Position numbers and translations under genes: made by a program
DNA from: Gaiella occulta
Lineage (GTDB): Bacteria > Actinomycetota > Thermoleophilia > Gaiellales > Gaiellaceae
DNA length: 64,000 bases
NCBI RefSeq assembly: GCF_003351045.1
Contig: NZ_QQZY01000009.1
Coordinates: forward strand, 1-64,000
Reading direction: 5' to 3'
The notes under the pieces: model-generated
Databases searched by the model: none
Seen by the model: the letters and a program-made list of their open reading frames with translations, nothing else
What the model was told of the DNA's origin: nothing
In this document: positions 19,080 to 28,181 of the stretch, piece after piece
Layout: each line of letters opens with the position of its first letter
How positions within the stretch are numbered: position 1 is the stretch's first letter

Positions 19080-19652
19080 GTGACTGGTGCGCGACGGTTC
19101 AGCCAGGCGATCGCGGAGGGCGACGGCATCTCCGTGCTCGTCGAGGTCGGCGATGCCGACGGTGCCCGTGCCGCCGCCGCTCAGGGCGCCGAGGGGCTCG
19201 TCGTGCGCGGCCGCGCCGACGGAGTGCGCGAGGTCAGCGACCTTCCACTGCTCGTGTTCGGCGGCGTCGAGCAGGCCGGCGACGCGGACGCCCTCGTGCT
19301 CGACGTGGAGATGCTCGGCGACCGCATCGCCGAGGTCGTCGACGAAGCCCACGCGCTCGGGCTCGAATGCGTGCTGCGCGTCCGCGACGAGGACGAGCTC
19401 GAGGAGGTGCTCGAGCTCGTCGATCCCGAGATCCTGCTGCTCTCGGCCGAGGACGCGGACGACGGCCAGGATCACCTCGACCGCCTGCTCGAGCTCCTCC
19501 CGGACGTGCCGGCCGGCAAGCTCGCGATCGCCGAGCTCGCAGGCGCGAATCGCGACGAGGTGCTCGAGCTCGAGCGTGCCGGCGTCGACGCCGTCATCGT
19601 CGCAGGGCACGATGTCGGGCCACTCGTGGGTGACGCGCCTCCTGAGGTATAG
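19080..19652 (+). CDS. Indole-3-glycerol-phosphate synthase-like TIM-barrel protein
   Basis: A 190-residue acidic protein resembling the second half of a TrpC-type barrel: ISVLVEVGDADGARAAAAQGAEGLVVRG, ECVLRVRDEDELEEVLELVDPEILLLSAED and ERAGVDAVIVAG. It is shorter than true synthases (about 250-265), and the catalytic LRKDF-type lysine motif is not visible, so enzymatic function as TrpC is doubtful. The GTG start at 19080 lies 8 bases after TAGCAT (19066-19071). Its 3' end overlaps the next gene by 23-41 bases. Confidence 0.65.
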   Translation: MTGARRFSQAIAEGDGISVLVEVGDADGARAAAAQGAEGLVVRGRADGVREVSDLPLLVFGGVEQAGDADALVLDVEMLGDRIAEVVDEAHALGLECVLRVRDEDELEEVLELVDPEILLLSAEDADDGQDHLDRLLELLPDVPAGKLAIAELAGANRDEVLELERAGVDAVIVAGHDVGPLVGDAPPEV

Positions 19653-21012
19653 AGCGGGGATCGCCCTCGCGGCGATCCTGCTGCTCGCGTTCGCCCTGCG
19701 CGTCGTCGGCAGCCGCTACGGGCTCCCGTACCCGCTCCTGAACCCGGACGAGGGAAACATCGTGCCGCGGGCCTGGCGGATGGGACACGGGCACCTCGAC
19801 CCCGGCTGGTACGACTACCCGTCGCTCCTGATGGGGCTGCTCGCGCCCGCGCAGGCCCTCTTCGCGGCCCCGTCCTACGGCGCGGCCCGCGCTGTCGCCG
19901 TGCTCGCCGGCGTCGCAGGAGTCGGAGCGACGTGGTGGCTCGGCCGCCGGTCGTACGGCACGGGCGCCGCTCTCGTGGGGGCCGCCGCGGTGGCGGTCTC
20001 GACGACCCACGTGGCGTACTCGCGCGTCGCGGTCACGGACGTCCTGCTCACGCTCGCCGTGACCGTCGCGCTCGCGCTCGCCGTCGCGGGACGGCTCGAG
20101 TGGGCGGGGCTCGCGGTCGGTCTCGCCGCGTCGGCCAAGTACCCGGGCGTGGTCGCGGCCGCCCCCGTCGTCGTCGCAGGCTGGCGCAGATGGCGTGCGC
20201 TCGCTCGTGCGGCACTGCTCGCGGCCGCGGGCTTCGCCCTCACGAGCCCGTTCGTGCTGCTGCACGCGGGGGCCGCGTGGGACGACCTCAGCCGCGTGCA
20301 GCGGCTTGCGCGCGACGGTTGGCTCGGGTTCGAGAACGACCCGGCGACGCCGCTCGCGTTCCTCGAGCGCACCTGGTCGGCGCTCGGCCCGGTGCTCGTG
20401 CTGAGCGCGATCGCTATCGGCGCCGCCGTCGTGCGCAGGCGCCGGGCGGACGCGATCCTGCTGTCGTTCGTCGCCGCCTACGCGCTGTACCTCCTGCCGC
20501 TCGAGGCCCATTTCGACCGCTACGTCGTGCCGCTCGTGCCGGTGCTCGCCGTGCTCGCCGGGAGCATGCGGACGGCTGTTCCCGTCGCCCTGGCGCTGCT
20601 CGTCGTACCGCTCGCCTGGTCGGTCGGCGACGCGCGCACGCTGACGCGGACCGACACGCGCCTGCGCGCCGACGCCTGGATCGCGGCGCACGTGCCGCCC
20701 GCAGCCCGGATCGCCGCCGACCCGTCGACGCTTCCGCTCGCCGGGCGCGACGTCGTGCGGCTCTCCCTCCCGGGTCCGGGTCGCCCGCCCGATCCTCGGC
20801 GGGATGTCGCGGTGCTGCGGCGCGCCGGCGTGCGCTGGGTGCTGCTCTCGGGCGCCGTCAGCGACCGTGTGCTCGCCGCTCCCGACCGCTATCCGCGCGA
20901 GGCCGCCTTCTACGAGAGCCTGGGGCACGGGAGCCGGCCGGCGTTCGCGCTCTCGCCCGCCGCCCCGGGGCTGGCCGGTCCGTGGGTGCGCATCTACCGG
21001 CTCGCCGGGTAG
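19612..21012 (+). CDS. GT39-type membrane glycosyltransferase (PMT/ArnT-like)
   Basis: A polytopic membrane protein of about 466 residues. It begins with a transmembrane helix (GIALAAILLLAFALRVVG), then the luminal acidic motif LNPDEG near residue 45, and some nine to ten further hydrophobic segments up to about residue 345. A soluble C-terminal domain follows (DAWIAAHVPPAARIAADPSTLPL). This is the architecture of lipid-phosphosugar-dependent glycosyltransferases acting outside the membrane. The substrate is unknown. ATG 19612 and GTG 19630 are both possible starts, and both overlap the upstream gene. Confidence 0.82.
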   Translation: MSGHSWVTRLLRYRAGIALAAILLLAFALRVVGSRYGLPYPLLNPDEGNIVPRAWRMGHGHLDPGWYDYPSLLMGLLAPAQALFAAPSYGAARAVAVLAGVAGVGATWWLGRRSYGTGAALVGAAAVAVSTTHVAYSRVAVTDVLLTLAVTVALALAVAGRLEWAGLAVGLAASAKYPGVVAAAPVVVAGWRRWRALARAALLAAAGFALTSPFVLLHAGAAWDDLSRVQRLARDGWLGFENDPATPLAFLERTWSALGPVLVLSAIAIGAAVVRRRRADAILLSFVAAYALYLLPLEAHFDRYVVPLVPVLAVLAGSMRTAVPVALALLVVPLAWSVGDARTLTRTDTRLRADAWIAAHVPPAARIAADPSTLPLAGRDVVRLSLPGPGRPPDPRRDVAVLRRAGVRWVLLSGAVSDRVLAAPDRYPREAAFYESLGHGSRPAFALSPAAPGLAGPWVRIYRLAG

Positions 21013-21035
21013 CCTCGCGGGCTACCCCGTCGTGG

Positions 21036-22067
21036 TCATCCGAAGAACGTCTCGGCGACGTCGATCAGCGAAGCCGGCACGCCGCGGATCTCGGCGCACG
21101 CCTCCGCGATCGGCACCGGCACGATCTCGGCGCCCCGCAGCGCCGCCATCGTCCCGAACCGGCCCTCGAGCGCGAAGTCGGCCGCGGCCACCCCGAGCCG
21201 GCTTGCGAGCACGCGATCGAAGGCGGTGGGCGTGCCGCCACGCTGCAGGTGGCCGAGCACCGTCACGCGCGTCTCGAAGCCGGTCAGCCGCTCGAGCTCG
21301 GGTGCGAGACGGTAGGCGACGCCGCCCAGCCGCTCGAAGCCGAACTGGTCGGTCTCGCGGCGGACGTCTCCTCCTGCCCGCGGCAGATCGATGCCCTCGG
21401 CGACGACGACGACGGAGTAGCGCCGTCCCTCACGATGCCGGGCGCGAAGCGTGTCCGCGATCTGCCGCAGGTCGAGCTGCCGCTCGGGCACGAGGATCGC
21501 GTCGGCGCCTGCCGCGATGCCGGCGTACGTCGCGATCCACCCTTTCGTGCGCCCCATCACCTCGACGACCATGATCCGGTTGTGCGCCTCGGCCGTCGTC
21601 GTGAGCCGGTCGAGCGCGTCCGTGACGATCTGCACCGCGGTGTCGAAGCCGAACGTCATGTCGGTGGCCGCGATGTCGTTGTCGATCGTCTTCGGCACGC
21701 CGACCACGGCGAGGCCCTCCTCGCCGAGTCGCAGCGCGCTGCGCAGCGTGCCGTCGCCGCCGATGACGACGACCGCGTCGATGCCGTTCTTCTCGACGGT
21801 GCGGCGGATGCTCGCGTAGCCGTCGCCGTGCACGTACGGGTCGCGCCGGGAGGTGCCGAGGATCGTGCCGCCGCGCTGCAGGATGCCGCGGACGTCGTCG
21901 CGGCGCAGCGGCGCGAGCTTGCCGTCCATCAGGCCCTCCCAGCCGTCGCGGATGCCGAGCACCTCGGCGCCGCGGCGTTCCGCGCGGGCGACGACGCCGC
22001 GGATCACCGCGTTCAGTCCCGGGCAGTCGCCGCCGGCGGTGAGGACGCCGATCACCACGCGCGACAT
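21036..22067 (-). CDS. 6-phosphofructokinase, group III (ATP-type signature)
   Basis: A 343-residue phosphofructokinase. The fold signatures are GVLTAGGDCPGLNAVIRG, VVVIGGDGTLRSA and VPKTIDNDI. Residue 106 in GGDG-T is Gly, typical of ATP use, while residue 126 is Lys (PKTIDND), typical of the mixed actinobacterial group III, in which both ATP- and PPi-dependent members exist. It phosphorylates fructose 6-phosphate in glycolysis. It is 34 bases downstream of a second, PPi-type paralog on the same strand. The start ATG at 22067 begins directly with the beta-strand SRVVIGVLTAGGD. Confidence 0.9.
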   Translation of the reverse strand: MSRVVIGVLTAGGDCPGLNAVIRGVVARAERRGAEVLGIRDGWEGLMDGKLAPLRRDDVRGILQRGGTILGTSRRDPYVHGDGYASIRRTVEKNGIDAVVVIGGDGTLRSALRLGEEGLAVVGVPKTIDNDIAATDMTFGFDTAVQIVTDALDRLTTTAEAHNRIMVVEVMGRTKGWIATYAGIAAGADAILVPERQLDLRQIADTLRARHREGRRYSVVVVAEGIDLPRAGGDVRRETDQFGFERLGGVAYRLAPELERLTGFETRVTVLGHLQRGGTPTAFDRVLASRLGVAAADFALEGRFGTMAALRGAEIVPVPIAEACAEIRGVPASLIDVAETFFG

Positions 22068-22101
22068 CCTAGGCGGCGCACGGCGGCGGGCTGCAGGAGC
22101 C

Positions 22102-23250
22102 TCAGTACAGGAACATCGGCTTGCCGGCGACGTGCCGCACCTTGGGGCGGTAGTGCTCGACGTCGTAGAGCTCGTCGACGTCGACCCGCTTCACCCCCTC
22201 GCGGGTGGCCGAGATCGGCACGGCGGTGTACGTGCCGCTGCGCAGAGCCACCATCCGGCCCGAGGCGCCTTCGAGGGCGAGATCGGCGGCCATCACGGCG
22301 TAGTTCGTGGCGACCATCAGGTCGAGCGAGTCGGGGCTCCCCGAGCGCATCAGGTAGCCGAGCTCCTGCACGATCATCTCCTCGCCCGTGCGCTCGTTCA
22401 AGAGCGCCGCCGTCTGCTCGCCGATGCCGCCCAGCTTGCGGTGCCCGTAGGCATCCTCCTCGCCCGACAGGATCATCTCGCCGCCGGCGATCGTGGCCCC
22501 TTCCGACACCGTCAGCATGGCGTAGTTCGACGGGTTCGCACGCTTGTCCGCGACGAGCAGCTCGCCGAGCCGGTCGACGTCGAACGGCACCTCGGAGATG
22601 ATCGCCCGGTCGACGCCCGCGAGGTAGGCGGTGACGAGCGACGTCTCGCCGCTGTAGCGGCCGAACAGCTCGACGACGGCGATGCGCTCGTGCGAGCCGG
22701 TGGACGTGCGCAGGTTGTTGATGAAGTGGACGCCGCGGGTGATCGCCGTCGAGAAGCCGATGCAGTAGTCGGTGCCGTGGACGTCGTTGTCCATCGTCTT
22801 CGGGATCGCCACGACCGGGACGCCCTCGTCGTGCATGCGCAGCGCGTACGACAGCGTGTCGTCGCCGCCGATCGGGATCAGCACGTCGATCCCGAGCGAC
22901 TCGACGACGCGCAGGACGTGGTCGGTGAAGTCGAACGGCCCGTCGCCCTGAGCACGGTGGGCGAGGTGGGCGGGAACCTCCTTCGGCCGCACTCTGCTCG
23001 GATTCGTGCGCGACGTGTGGAGGAAGGTACCGCCGCTGCGGTCGATCGTGCGCACCGCGGCCGGGTCGAGGCGCAGGAACCGCTTCGCGGCCGACGCGGG
23101 ATCGTCGGGGTCGTGCTCGAGCAGCGCCGCCCACCCGCGGCGGAGGCCGATGACCTCGTGGCCCTCGTGCGCGACGCGGTTGACGACCGCCTTGATGCAG
23201 GGGTTCAGCCCCGGCACGTCGCCGCCGCCCGTCAGGATCCCGATGCGCAC
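22102..23250 (-). CDS. Pyrophosphate-type phosphofructokinase
   Basis: A 382-residue phosphofructokinase with Asp131 in GGDDTL and Lys151 in PKTMDND, the pair that blocks ATP and specifies pyrophosphate in this superfamily. The GTG at 23250 is used: GGGAGG (plus-strand cctccc at 23258-23263) lies 7 bases upstream, and the protein then begins [16 protein letters not shown] as expected. An upstream in-frame TTG at 23286 would overlap a TAGTCT -10 box (23291-23286, minus strand), so it is unlikely. The PPi reaction is reversible and could serve both glycolysis and gluconeogenesis. It lies immediately upstream of the ATP-type paralog. Confidence 0.9.
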   Translation of the reverse strand: MRIGILTGGGDVPGLNPCIKAVVNRVAHEGHEVIGLRRGWAALLEHDPDDPASAAKRFLRLDPAAVRTIDRSGGTFLHTSRTNPSRVRPKEVPAHLAHRAQGDGPFDFTDHVLRVVESLGIDVLIPIGGDDTLSYALRMHDEGVPVVAIPKTMDNDVHGTDYCIGFSTAITRGVHFINNLRTSTGSHERIAVVELFGRYSGETSLVTAYLAGVDRAIISEVPFDVDRLGELLVADKRANPSNYAMLTVSEGATIAGGEMILSGEEDAYGHRKLGGIGEQTAALLNERTGEEMIVQELGYLMRSGSPDSLDLMVATNYAVMAADLALEGASGRMVALRSGTYTAVPISATREGVKRVDVDELYDVEHYRPKVRHVAGKPMFLY

Positions 23251-23411
23251 GTTGCCGCCTCCCGTCGCTCGTTTGTTCAGAGGCAAGACTAATTGCTCGA
23301 GCTCGAGCCGGCCGAAGGGGTGTCTCCCGTGAGCCTCCTCGCGGGGAAGGCGGCCCAGCTGCCGCGACGGAGCACGAGCTCCAAGGGGCCGCCGCTGCTC
23401 GAGGCGACGGA

Positions 23412-23417
23412 TACGAT
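23412..23417 (+). promoter_or_regulatory. -10 box of tRNA-Leu
   Basis: TACGAT, 8 bases before the first base of the mature tRNA, so the transcript may start at or near the mature 5' end. Confidence 0.45.
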
Positions 23418-23425
23418 CCCGGTGG

Positions 23426-23509
23426 GCCGAAGTGGCGGAACTGGCAGACGCGCCGGACTCAAAATCCGGTTCCCCTCGGGGAGTGTGGGTTCGATTCCCA
23501 CCTTCGGCA
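23426..23509 (+). tRNA. tRNA-Leu (anticodon CAA)
   Basis: A type II tRNA. The acceptor stem GCCGAAG (23426-23432) pairs with CTTCGGC (23502-23508), followed by discriminator A. The anticodon arm is CCGGA-CTCAAAA-TCCGG, giving anticodon CAA, which reads UUG. The long variable arm (around CCCCTCGGGG) and T-arm GTGGGTTCGATTCCCAC are typical of tRNA-Leu. CCA is not encoded. It lies alone between pfp and the liv cluster. Confidence 0.96.
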
Positions 23510-23608
23510 TCCTCCGCGATCGCGCAGCGGGCGGCCGCCGGCGGCGCGGCCCCGCAACCGTCCCGACGCGGTCGTCCTGTCGCCTCTTGGCAGAGATCGG
23601 CGGCGAGG

Positions 23609-23636
23609 TTGAACTCCGCAGGGATTGTCCTAGACT
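23609..23636 (+). promoter_or_regulatory. Sigma-70-type promoter of livJ
   Basis: TTGAAC (23609-23614), a 16-base spacer, then TAGACT (23631-23636). This predicts a leader of about 75 bases before the TTG start, unlike the leaderless genes nearby. The 100 bases between the tRNA and this promoter show nothing recognisable. Confidence 0.6.
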
Positions 23637-23718
23637 TGCGCCACGCAACGGAGGGGCCGCGCCCGGTCGGCTTCGACCCGGGTAGGTCGGTCGGTCAACC
23701 ACGGAGGAGGAGGAGAGC

Positions 23719-25062
23719 TTGACGGTCAAGAAGAAAGGCTTGTTCCTCGTCGGTTTGCTCGTCGCAGTCGCCGCGTTCATCGCGGCGGGATGCGGCGGCG
23801 GCGGCGGGGGCGGCGCCCCTGAGGCGCTCCCGTCGTCGTCCTGCACGGCGATCGAGTACGAGGGCGACGGCAATCCGGACTACATCGTCGCGTCCGATTT
23901 CCCGCTGCAGGGGTCGTCGCGGACGCAGACCGTCCAGATCAACGACGCGATCCGCTTCGAGCTGAAACAGCGCTCGTTCAAGGCGGGCAAGTACAAGATC
24001 GGCTTCCAGGCGTGCGACGACGCCACCGCGCAGGCGGGCAAGTGGGACTCGGGCAAGGCGAGCCAGAACGCGAACGCCTACGCCGCGAACGACAAGGTGA
24101 TCGGCGTGATCGGCACGTTCAACTCGGGCGCCGCAGCGATCGAGATCCCCGTGCTGAACCAGGCACCGAACGGCGGTATCGCGATGATCTCGCCGGCCAA
24201 CACGTACGTCTGCCTGACACAGGGCGGCCCCGGCTGCGACAAGACGGAGCCGGACAAGTACTACCCGTCGGGGACGCGCAACTACGCCCGCGTCGTCGCC
24301 AACGACGCCTACCAGGGCGCGGCAGTCGCCGAGTTCGCCCAGTCGAAGGGGATCAAGAAGGTCTACGTCCTCAACGACAAGGAGGCGTACGGCCTCGGCG
24401 TGGCGACGAACTTCCGCAACGCCGCCACGTCCCTCGGCATCGAGATCGCCGGCTTCGAGGCCTGGGATCCGAAGGCCTCCTCGTACGAGGCGCTGTTCAA
24501 GAAGATCCAGGGCACCGGTGCCGACGCCGTCTTCCTCGGCGGTCTCATCGACGAGAACGGCGCCCAGGTGATCAAGGACAAGGTGGCGGTGCTCGGCCCG
24601 AACGACGGCAAGGTGAAGCTGTTCGCGCCCGACGGCTTCACGACGCAGCAGACGATCGACGAGGCCGGACCGGCGGCGAAGGGCATGTTCATGTCCGTCG
24701 CCGGCGTGCCGATTGACAAGTTCGCCGGGCCCGCGAAGGAGTTCGCGCAGAAGTTCGAGGCCGACTACCTGAAGGGCAAGCCGATCGACCCCTACGCCAT
24801 CTACGGAGCCCAGGCGGCGCAGGTGCTCTTCGACGCGATCGCGAACTCGGACGGCTCCCGTGGCGACGTGATCAAGCAGATGTTCGCCACCCAGGTGACG
24901 GACGGGCTGCTCGGCTCGTTCAAGTTCAACGCGAACGGCGACCCTCAGGACGCGTCAGGCGCCGTCGTCGGATTCACGATCTACGTCGCGACCGACAAGC
25001 TGACCACGGAGACGACGATCTCTCCGAAGCCGGAGGTCGTCACGGCAGCCGCGGGCGGCTAG
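23719..25062 (+). CDS. livJ: ABC transporter substrate-binding lipoprotein (branched-chain amino acid type)
   Basis: A 447-residue periplasmic-binding-fold type I protein (LivJ/Peripla_BP_6-like). It is a lipoprotein: the lipobox IAAGC puts the lipid-modified cysteine at residue 25, followed by a flexible poly-Gly stretch. Motifs include IGVIGTFNSGAAAIEIPVLNQA, GGIAMISPANTY and KKVYVLNDKEAYGLGV. The start is TTG at 23719, with a very strong GGAGGAGGAGGAG ribosome-binding region just upstream. It is followed by a terminator and then livHMGF. Family members bind Leu/Ile/Val, amides, urea or aromatic acids, so the ligand is not certain. Confidence 0.92.
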   Translation: MTVKKKGLFLVGLLVAVAAFIAAGCGGGGGGGAPEALPSSSCTAIEYEGDGNPDYIVASDFPLQGSSRTQTVQINDAIRFELKQRSFKAGKYKIGFQACDDATAQAGKWDSGKASQNANAYAANDKVIGVIGTFNSGAAAIEIPVLNQAPNGGIAMISPANTYVCLTQGGPGCDKTEPDKYYPSGTRNYARVVANDAYQGAAVAEFAQSKGIKKVYVLNDKEAYGLGVATNFRNAATSLGIEIAGFEAWDPKASSYEALFKKIQGTGADAVFLGGLIDENGAQVIKDKVAVLGPNDGKVKLFAPDGFTTQQTIDEAGPAAKGMFMSVAGVPIDKFAGPAKEFAQKFEADYLKGKPIDPYAIYGAQAAQVLFDAIANSDGSRGDVIKQMFATQVTDGLLGSFKFNANGDPQDASGAVVGFTIYVATDKLTTETTISPKPEVVTAAAGG

Positions 25063-25085
25063 CAGGACCCGCACTGGAAGCGCTC

Positions 25086-25128
25086 GAACAGCGGCGGGAG
25101 GGGATTGCCCTCCCGCCGCTGTTCTTCT
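25086..25128 (+). terminator. Strong intrinsic terminator/attenuator between livJ and livH
   Basis: A perfect 17-bp GC-rich stem (25086-25102 with 25108-25124), 5-base loop, followed by TTCT. It probably raises livJ expression over the permease genes. It ends directly at the livH -10 box. Confidence 0.85.
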
Positions 25129-25133
25129 AGAGT
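25128..25133 (+). promoter_or_regulatory. -10 box of livH
   Basis: TAGAGT, 9 bases before the ATG at 25143 and abutting the terminator stem, so the stem occupies the -35 zone. Confidence 0.5.
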
Positions 25134-25142
25134 CGCCGGGCC

Positions 25143-26177
25143 ATGGACAAGGCACGCACATCTCCACGACGGCTGAGCGTCCCCGACACGATCGGTCTTG
25201 CGTTCGTCGCGCTCCTGCTGGTATGGCTCGCGATCAACTTCGTGAAGGGCCCGCAGGAGTTCGTCAACGTGGCCCTGATCGGCCTCACCAACGGTGCCAT
25301 CTACGGGCTCGTCGCGCTCGGGTACACGCTCGTCTACGGCATCCTGCAGCTGATCAACTTCGCCCACGGCGACGTGTTCGCGCTCGCGGGCCTCGTCGCG
25401 AGCAGCGTCATCGTCAGCGTGCTCGGCCTCGACACGGGGTCGAGCATCGTCGTCATCGTCGGCGGCCTGCTCGTCACCCTCGTCCTGATCATGTCGGGCT
25501 TCGCGCTCTTCAACGCGTCGATCGAGCGCATCGCCTACCGGCCGCTCCGCAACGCCCCCCGGCTCGCCCCGCTGATCACGGCGATCGGGATGTCGTTCAT
25601 CGTCCAGAACATCTCGCTCGCCTTCTACGGGGTCGACTACCAGACCGTGCCGAACTTCATCTCGCGCTCACCCGTGTTCGAGGTCGGCAGCGTCTCGTAC
25701 TCCTGGAACAAGCTCACCGTCCTCATCATCGTCGTGCCGCTGCTCGTGCTGCTGACGTGGTTCGTGACCTCGACCAGGCAGGGCAAGGCGATGCGCGCCG
25801 TCGCCCAGGACACCGAGGCCTCGGCGATGATGGGCATCGACGTCAACCGCACGATCGGCGTCACGTTCATGATCGCGGGGGCCCTTGCCGGCGGAGCGGG
25901 CATCGTCTACCTGCTCCAGTTCAACATGCGCTACGACACCGGCTTCCAGCTCGGGCTGATCGCGTTCACGGCGGCGGTGCTCGGCGGCATCGGCAACCTC
26001 GCCGGCGCCGTCCTCGGCGCGCTCACGATCGGGTTCATCGAAGCGTTCAACGAGGGCCTGACGTGGAACGCGCCGGGCAGCGACTGGACGCGCACGATCG
26101 TGTTCGCGATCCTGATCCTGATCCTCGTCTTCCGCCCGGAGGGTCTCCTCGGCGAGCGGACGCCGGAGGGTGCGTGA
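25143..26177 (+). CDS. livH: Branched-chain amino acid ABC transporter permease LivH
   Basis: A 344-residue integral membrane permease with eight or so hydrophobic helices. Family blocks are GLTNGAIYGLVALGYTLVYGILQLINFAHGD near residue 50 and the cytoplasmic EAA-like loop AVAQDTEASAMMGID near residue 215. Residues 1-15 are cytoplasmic and basic. The ATG at 25143 follows TAGAGT by 9 bases. livM begins within the stop codon region (GTG overlapping TGA). Confidence 0.94.
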   Translation: MDKARTSPRRLSVPDTIGLAFVALLLVWLAINFVKGPQEFVNVALIGLTNGAIYGLVALGYTLVYGILQLINFAHGDVFALAGLVASSVIVSVLGLDTGSSIVVIVGGLLVTLVLIMSGFALFNASIERIAYRPLRNAPRLAPLITAIGMSFIVQNISLAFYGVDYQTVPNFISRSPVFEVGSVSYSWNKLTVLIIVVPLLVLLTWFVTSTRQGKAMRAVAQDTEASAMMGIDVNRTIGVTFMIAGALAGGAGIVYLLQFNMRYDTGFQLGLIAFTAAVLGGIGNLAGAVLGALTIGFIEAFNEGLTWNAPGSDWTRTIVFAILILILVFRPEGLLGERTPEGA

Positions 26178-27403
26178 GCAGCGTCGCCGAGCGGATGAGG
26201 GCCGTGGCGGCCGAGCGGCGGCGCGACCTCGGCATCGTCGCCGCGCTGATCGTGCTGGCGCTGCTCTACCCGACCGTCGTCGGCTCGCTGCAGTCGCTGC
26301 CGCTCGTCGGCGACTTCGTCCCCAGCGTCGACTCGATGGTGAACATGGTCGTGTTCACGACGATGGCCGTCGGCCTCAACATCGTCGTCGGCTACGCCGG
26401 CCTGCTCGACCTCGGCTACGTGGCGTTCTACGCCGCCGGCGCCTACACGGCCGGCTGGCTCGCCTCGTCGCAGTTCTCCCAGCTCGACGCGCACCTGGGC
26501 GACGTCGGCTTCTCGACGGGGACGCCCGGCATCCATGTCTCCATGTGGCTCGTCCTCGTGATCGCCGGCATCTTCACGACCGTCGTCGGCATCGCGATCG
26601 GCCTGCCGACGCTTCGCCTGCGCGGAGACTACCTCGCGATCATGACGCTCGGCTTCGGCGAGATCATCCCCCAGTTCGTCCGCAACGGCGACTCGATCGG
26701 CGGCTTCAACCTCACGAACGGCACCTTCGGCATCAGCCCGATCGACTCGCTCGGCTTCGGCGGCATCGGCGACGCGATCGGCCTGCCGGACAGCTTCCGC
26801 CAGTCGGCCGAGCGCTCGCAGTGGTTCTTCTGGACGGCCGTGGCGATCCTGCTCGTGACCGTCTTCTGCAGCGTGCGCCTGCGGGACTCGAGGCTCGGCC
26901 GCGCCTGGGTCGCGATCCGCGAGGACGAGACGGCGGCCGGGGCGATGGGCATACCGCTGATGCGCACGAAGACGTGGGCGTACGCGCTCGGCGCGTTCTT
27001 CGGCGGCGTCGCGGGCGCCTTCTACGCGAGCTTCAAGGCGGGGGCGTTCCCCGCGGACTTCTTCTTCAACATCTCCGTCTTCCTGCTCACGATGGTGATC
27101 CTCGGCGGCATGGGGAGCGTCTGGGGCGTCATCCTCGGCGGCATGGTGCTCGGCTACCTCAACGTCGAAGGGCTCGCCACGATCGGCTCGAAGATCCAGG
27201 ACGCGGGCGTCAACTTCGACCCGACCAAGTACCAGTTCGGGATCTACGGCGTGATCATCGTGCTGATGATGCTCTTCCGGCCGGCCGGGCTCATTCCGGA
27301 GCGGCGGCACAAGATCGAGCTGATCGAGGGCGTGCACGACACCCCGTTCTACGACGTGCAGCGCGAGGGGACCCTGACCGACCGCGACGCGAGCGATGAC
27401 TGA
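26174..27403 (+). CDS. livM: Branched-chain amino acid ABC transporter permease LivM
   Basis: A 409-residue permease, partner of LivH, with the family blocks NIVVGYAGLLDLGYVAFYAAGAYT, LPTLRLRGDYLAIMTLGFGEI and the coupling loop WVAIREDETAAGAMGI. The GTG at 26174 overlaps the livH stop and has GGAGGG 6-8 bases upstream. A short soluble tail (after LMMLFRPAGLIPERR) extends the C-terminus. livG starts 8 bases before its stop. Confidence 0.94.
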   Translation: MSSVAERMRAVAAERRRDLGIVAALIVLALLYPTVVGSLQSLPLVGDFVPSVDSMVNMVVFTTMAVGLNIVVGYAGLLDLGYVAFYAAGAYTAGWLASSQFSQLDAHLGDVGFSTGTPGIHVSMWLVLVIAGIFTTVVGIAIGLPTLRLRGDYLAIMTLGFGEIIPQFVRNGDSIGGFNLTNGTFGISPIDSLGFGGIGDAIGLPDSFRQSAERSQWFFWTAVAILLVTVFCSVRLRDSRLGRAWVAIREDETAAGAMGIPLMRTKTWAYALGAFFGGVAGAFYASFKAGAFPADFFFNISVFLLTMVILGGMGSVWGVILGGMVLGYLNVEGLATIGSKIQDAGVNFDPTKYQFGIYGVIIVLMMLFRPAGLIPERRHKIELIEGVHDTPFYDVQREGTLTDRDASDD

Positions 27404-28181
27404 CAGCTCCGGCGATCTCCTCGTCGCGACGAGGGTGCGGAAGGAGTTCGGCGGCCTCGTCGCGTCGAACGACATCGACTTCGCGATCCCCCGCGGCTCG
27501 ATCGTGTCGCTGATCGGCCCGAACGGCGCCGGCAAGACGACGTTCTTCAACCAGATCACGGGCGTCTACCAGCCCACCTCCGGCTCGATCGTCTTCGACG
27601 GCGTCGAGGTCGTGGGCAAGCCGCCGCACGCGATCGTCGAGCTCGGCATCGGCCGCACGTTCCAGAACATCCGTCTCTTCGCGCAGATGACCGCCATCGA
27701 GAACGTCCTCGTGGGCATGCATTGCCGGCTGTCGAGCGGCATCATCGGCTCGATCGTGCGCACGCCGAAGGTGCGCCGGGAGGAGGCGGCGGCGCACGAG
27801 CGGGCGCGGGAGCTGCTCGTCTACTGCGGACTGCCGCGCCGGCACGAGCAGCAGGCGGGCTCGCTCCCCTACGGCGACCAGCGGCGCCTCGAGGTCGCCC
27901 GAGCGCTCGCGACCGGGCCGAAGCTGCTCTTGCTCGACGAGCCGACCGCCGGCATGAACCCGCAGGAGACCGCCGACTTCATCGCCTTCGTCCACCGCGT
28001 GCGCGACGAGAAGGGCCTCACGGTGCTGCTGATCGAACACGACATGAAGGTCGTGATGGGCGTCTCCGAGCGCTGCACCGTGCTCGACTACGGGGAGAAG
28101 ATCGCAGAGGGGACGCCCGCCGAGATCCAGGCCAACGAGCGTGTGATCGAGGCGTATCTCGGAAAGGGGGCCACCGGATGA
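27396..28181 (+). CDS. livG: Branched-chain amino acid ABC transporter ATPase LivG
   Basis: A 261-residue ABC ATPase. Walker A is GPNGAGKTTF near residue 38, the Q-loop region is GIGRTFQNIRLF, the signature sequence is degenerate (SLPYGDQRRLEVARAL, typical of LivG), Walker B is LLLLDEPTAGMN, and the switch His is in LIEHDM. It pairs with LivF to power the importer. The ATG lies within the end of livM, and its TGA overlaps the livF ATG. Confidence 0.95.
   Translation: MTDSSGDLLVATRVRKEFGGLVASNDIDFAIPRGSIVSLIGPNGAGKTTFFNQITGVYQPTSGSIVFDGVEVVGKPPHAIVELGIGRTFQNIRLFAQMTAIENVLVGMHCRLSSGIIGSIVRTPKVRREEAAAHERARELLVYCGLPRRHEQQAGSLPYGDQRRLEVARALATGPKLLLLDEPTAGMNPQETADFIAFVHRVRDEKGLTVLLIEHDMKVVMGVSERCTVLDYGEKIAEGTPAEIQANERVIEAYLGKGATG

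Noticed and set aside
23281-23286. Upstream TTG start for the PPi-type phosphofructokinase
   Set aside because: It falls within the predicted TAGTCT -10 box, and the GTG at 23250 has a proper GGGAGG and the family N-terminus.
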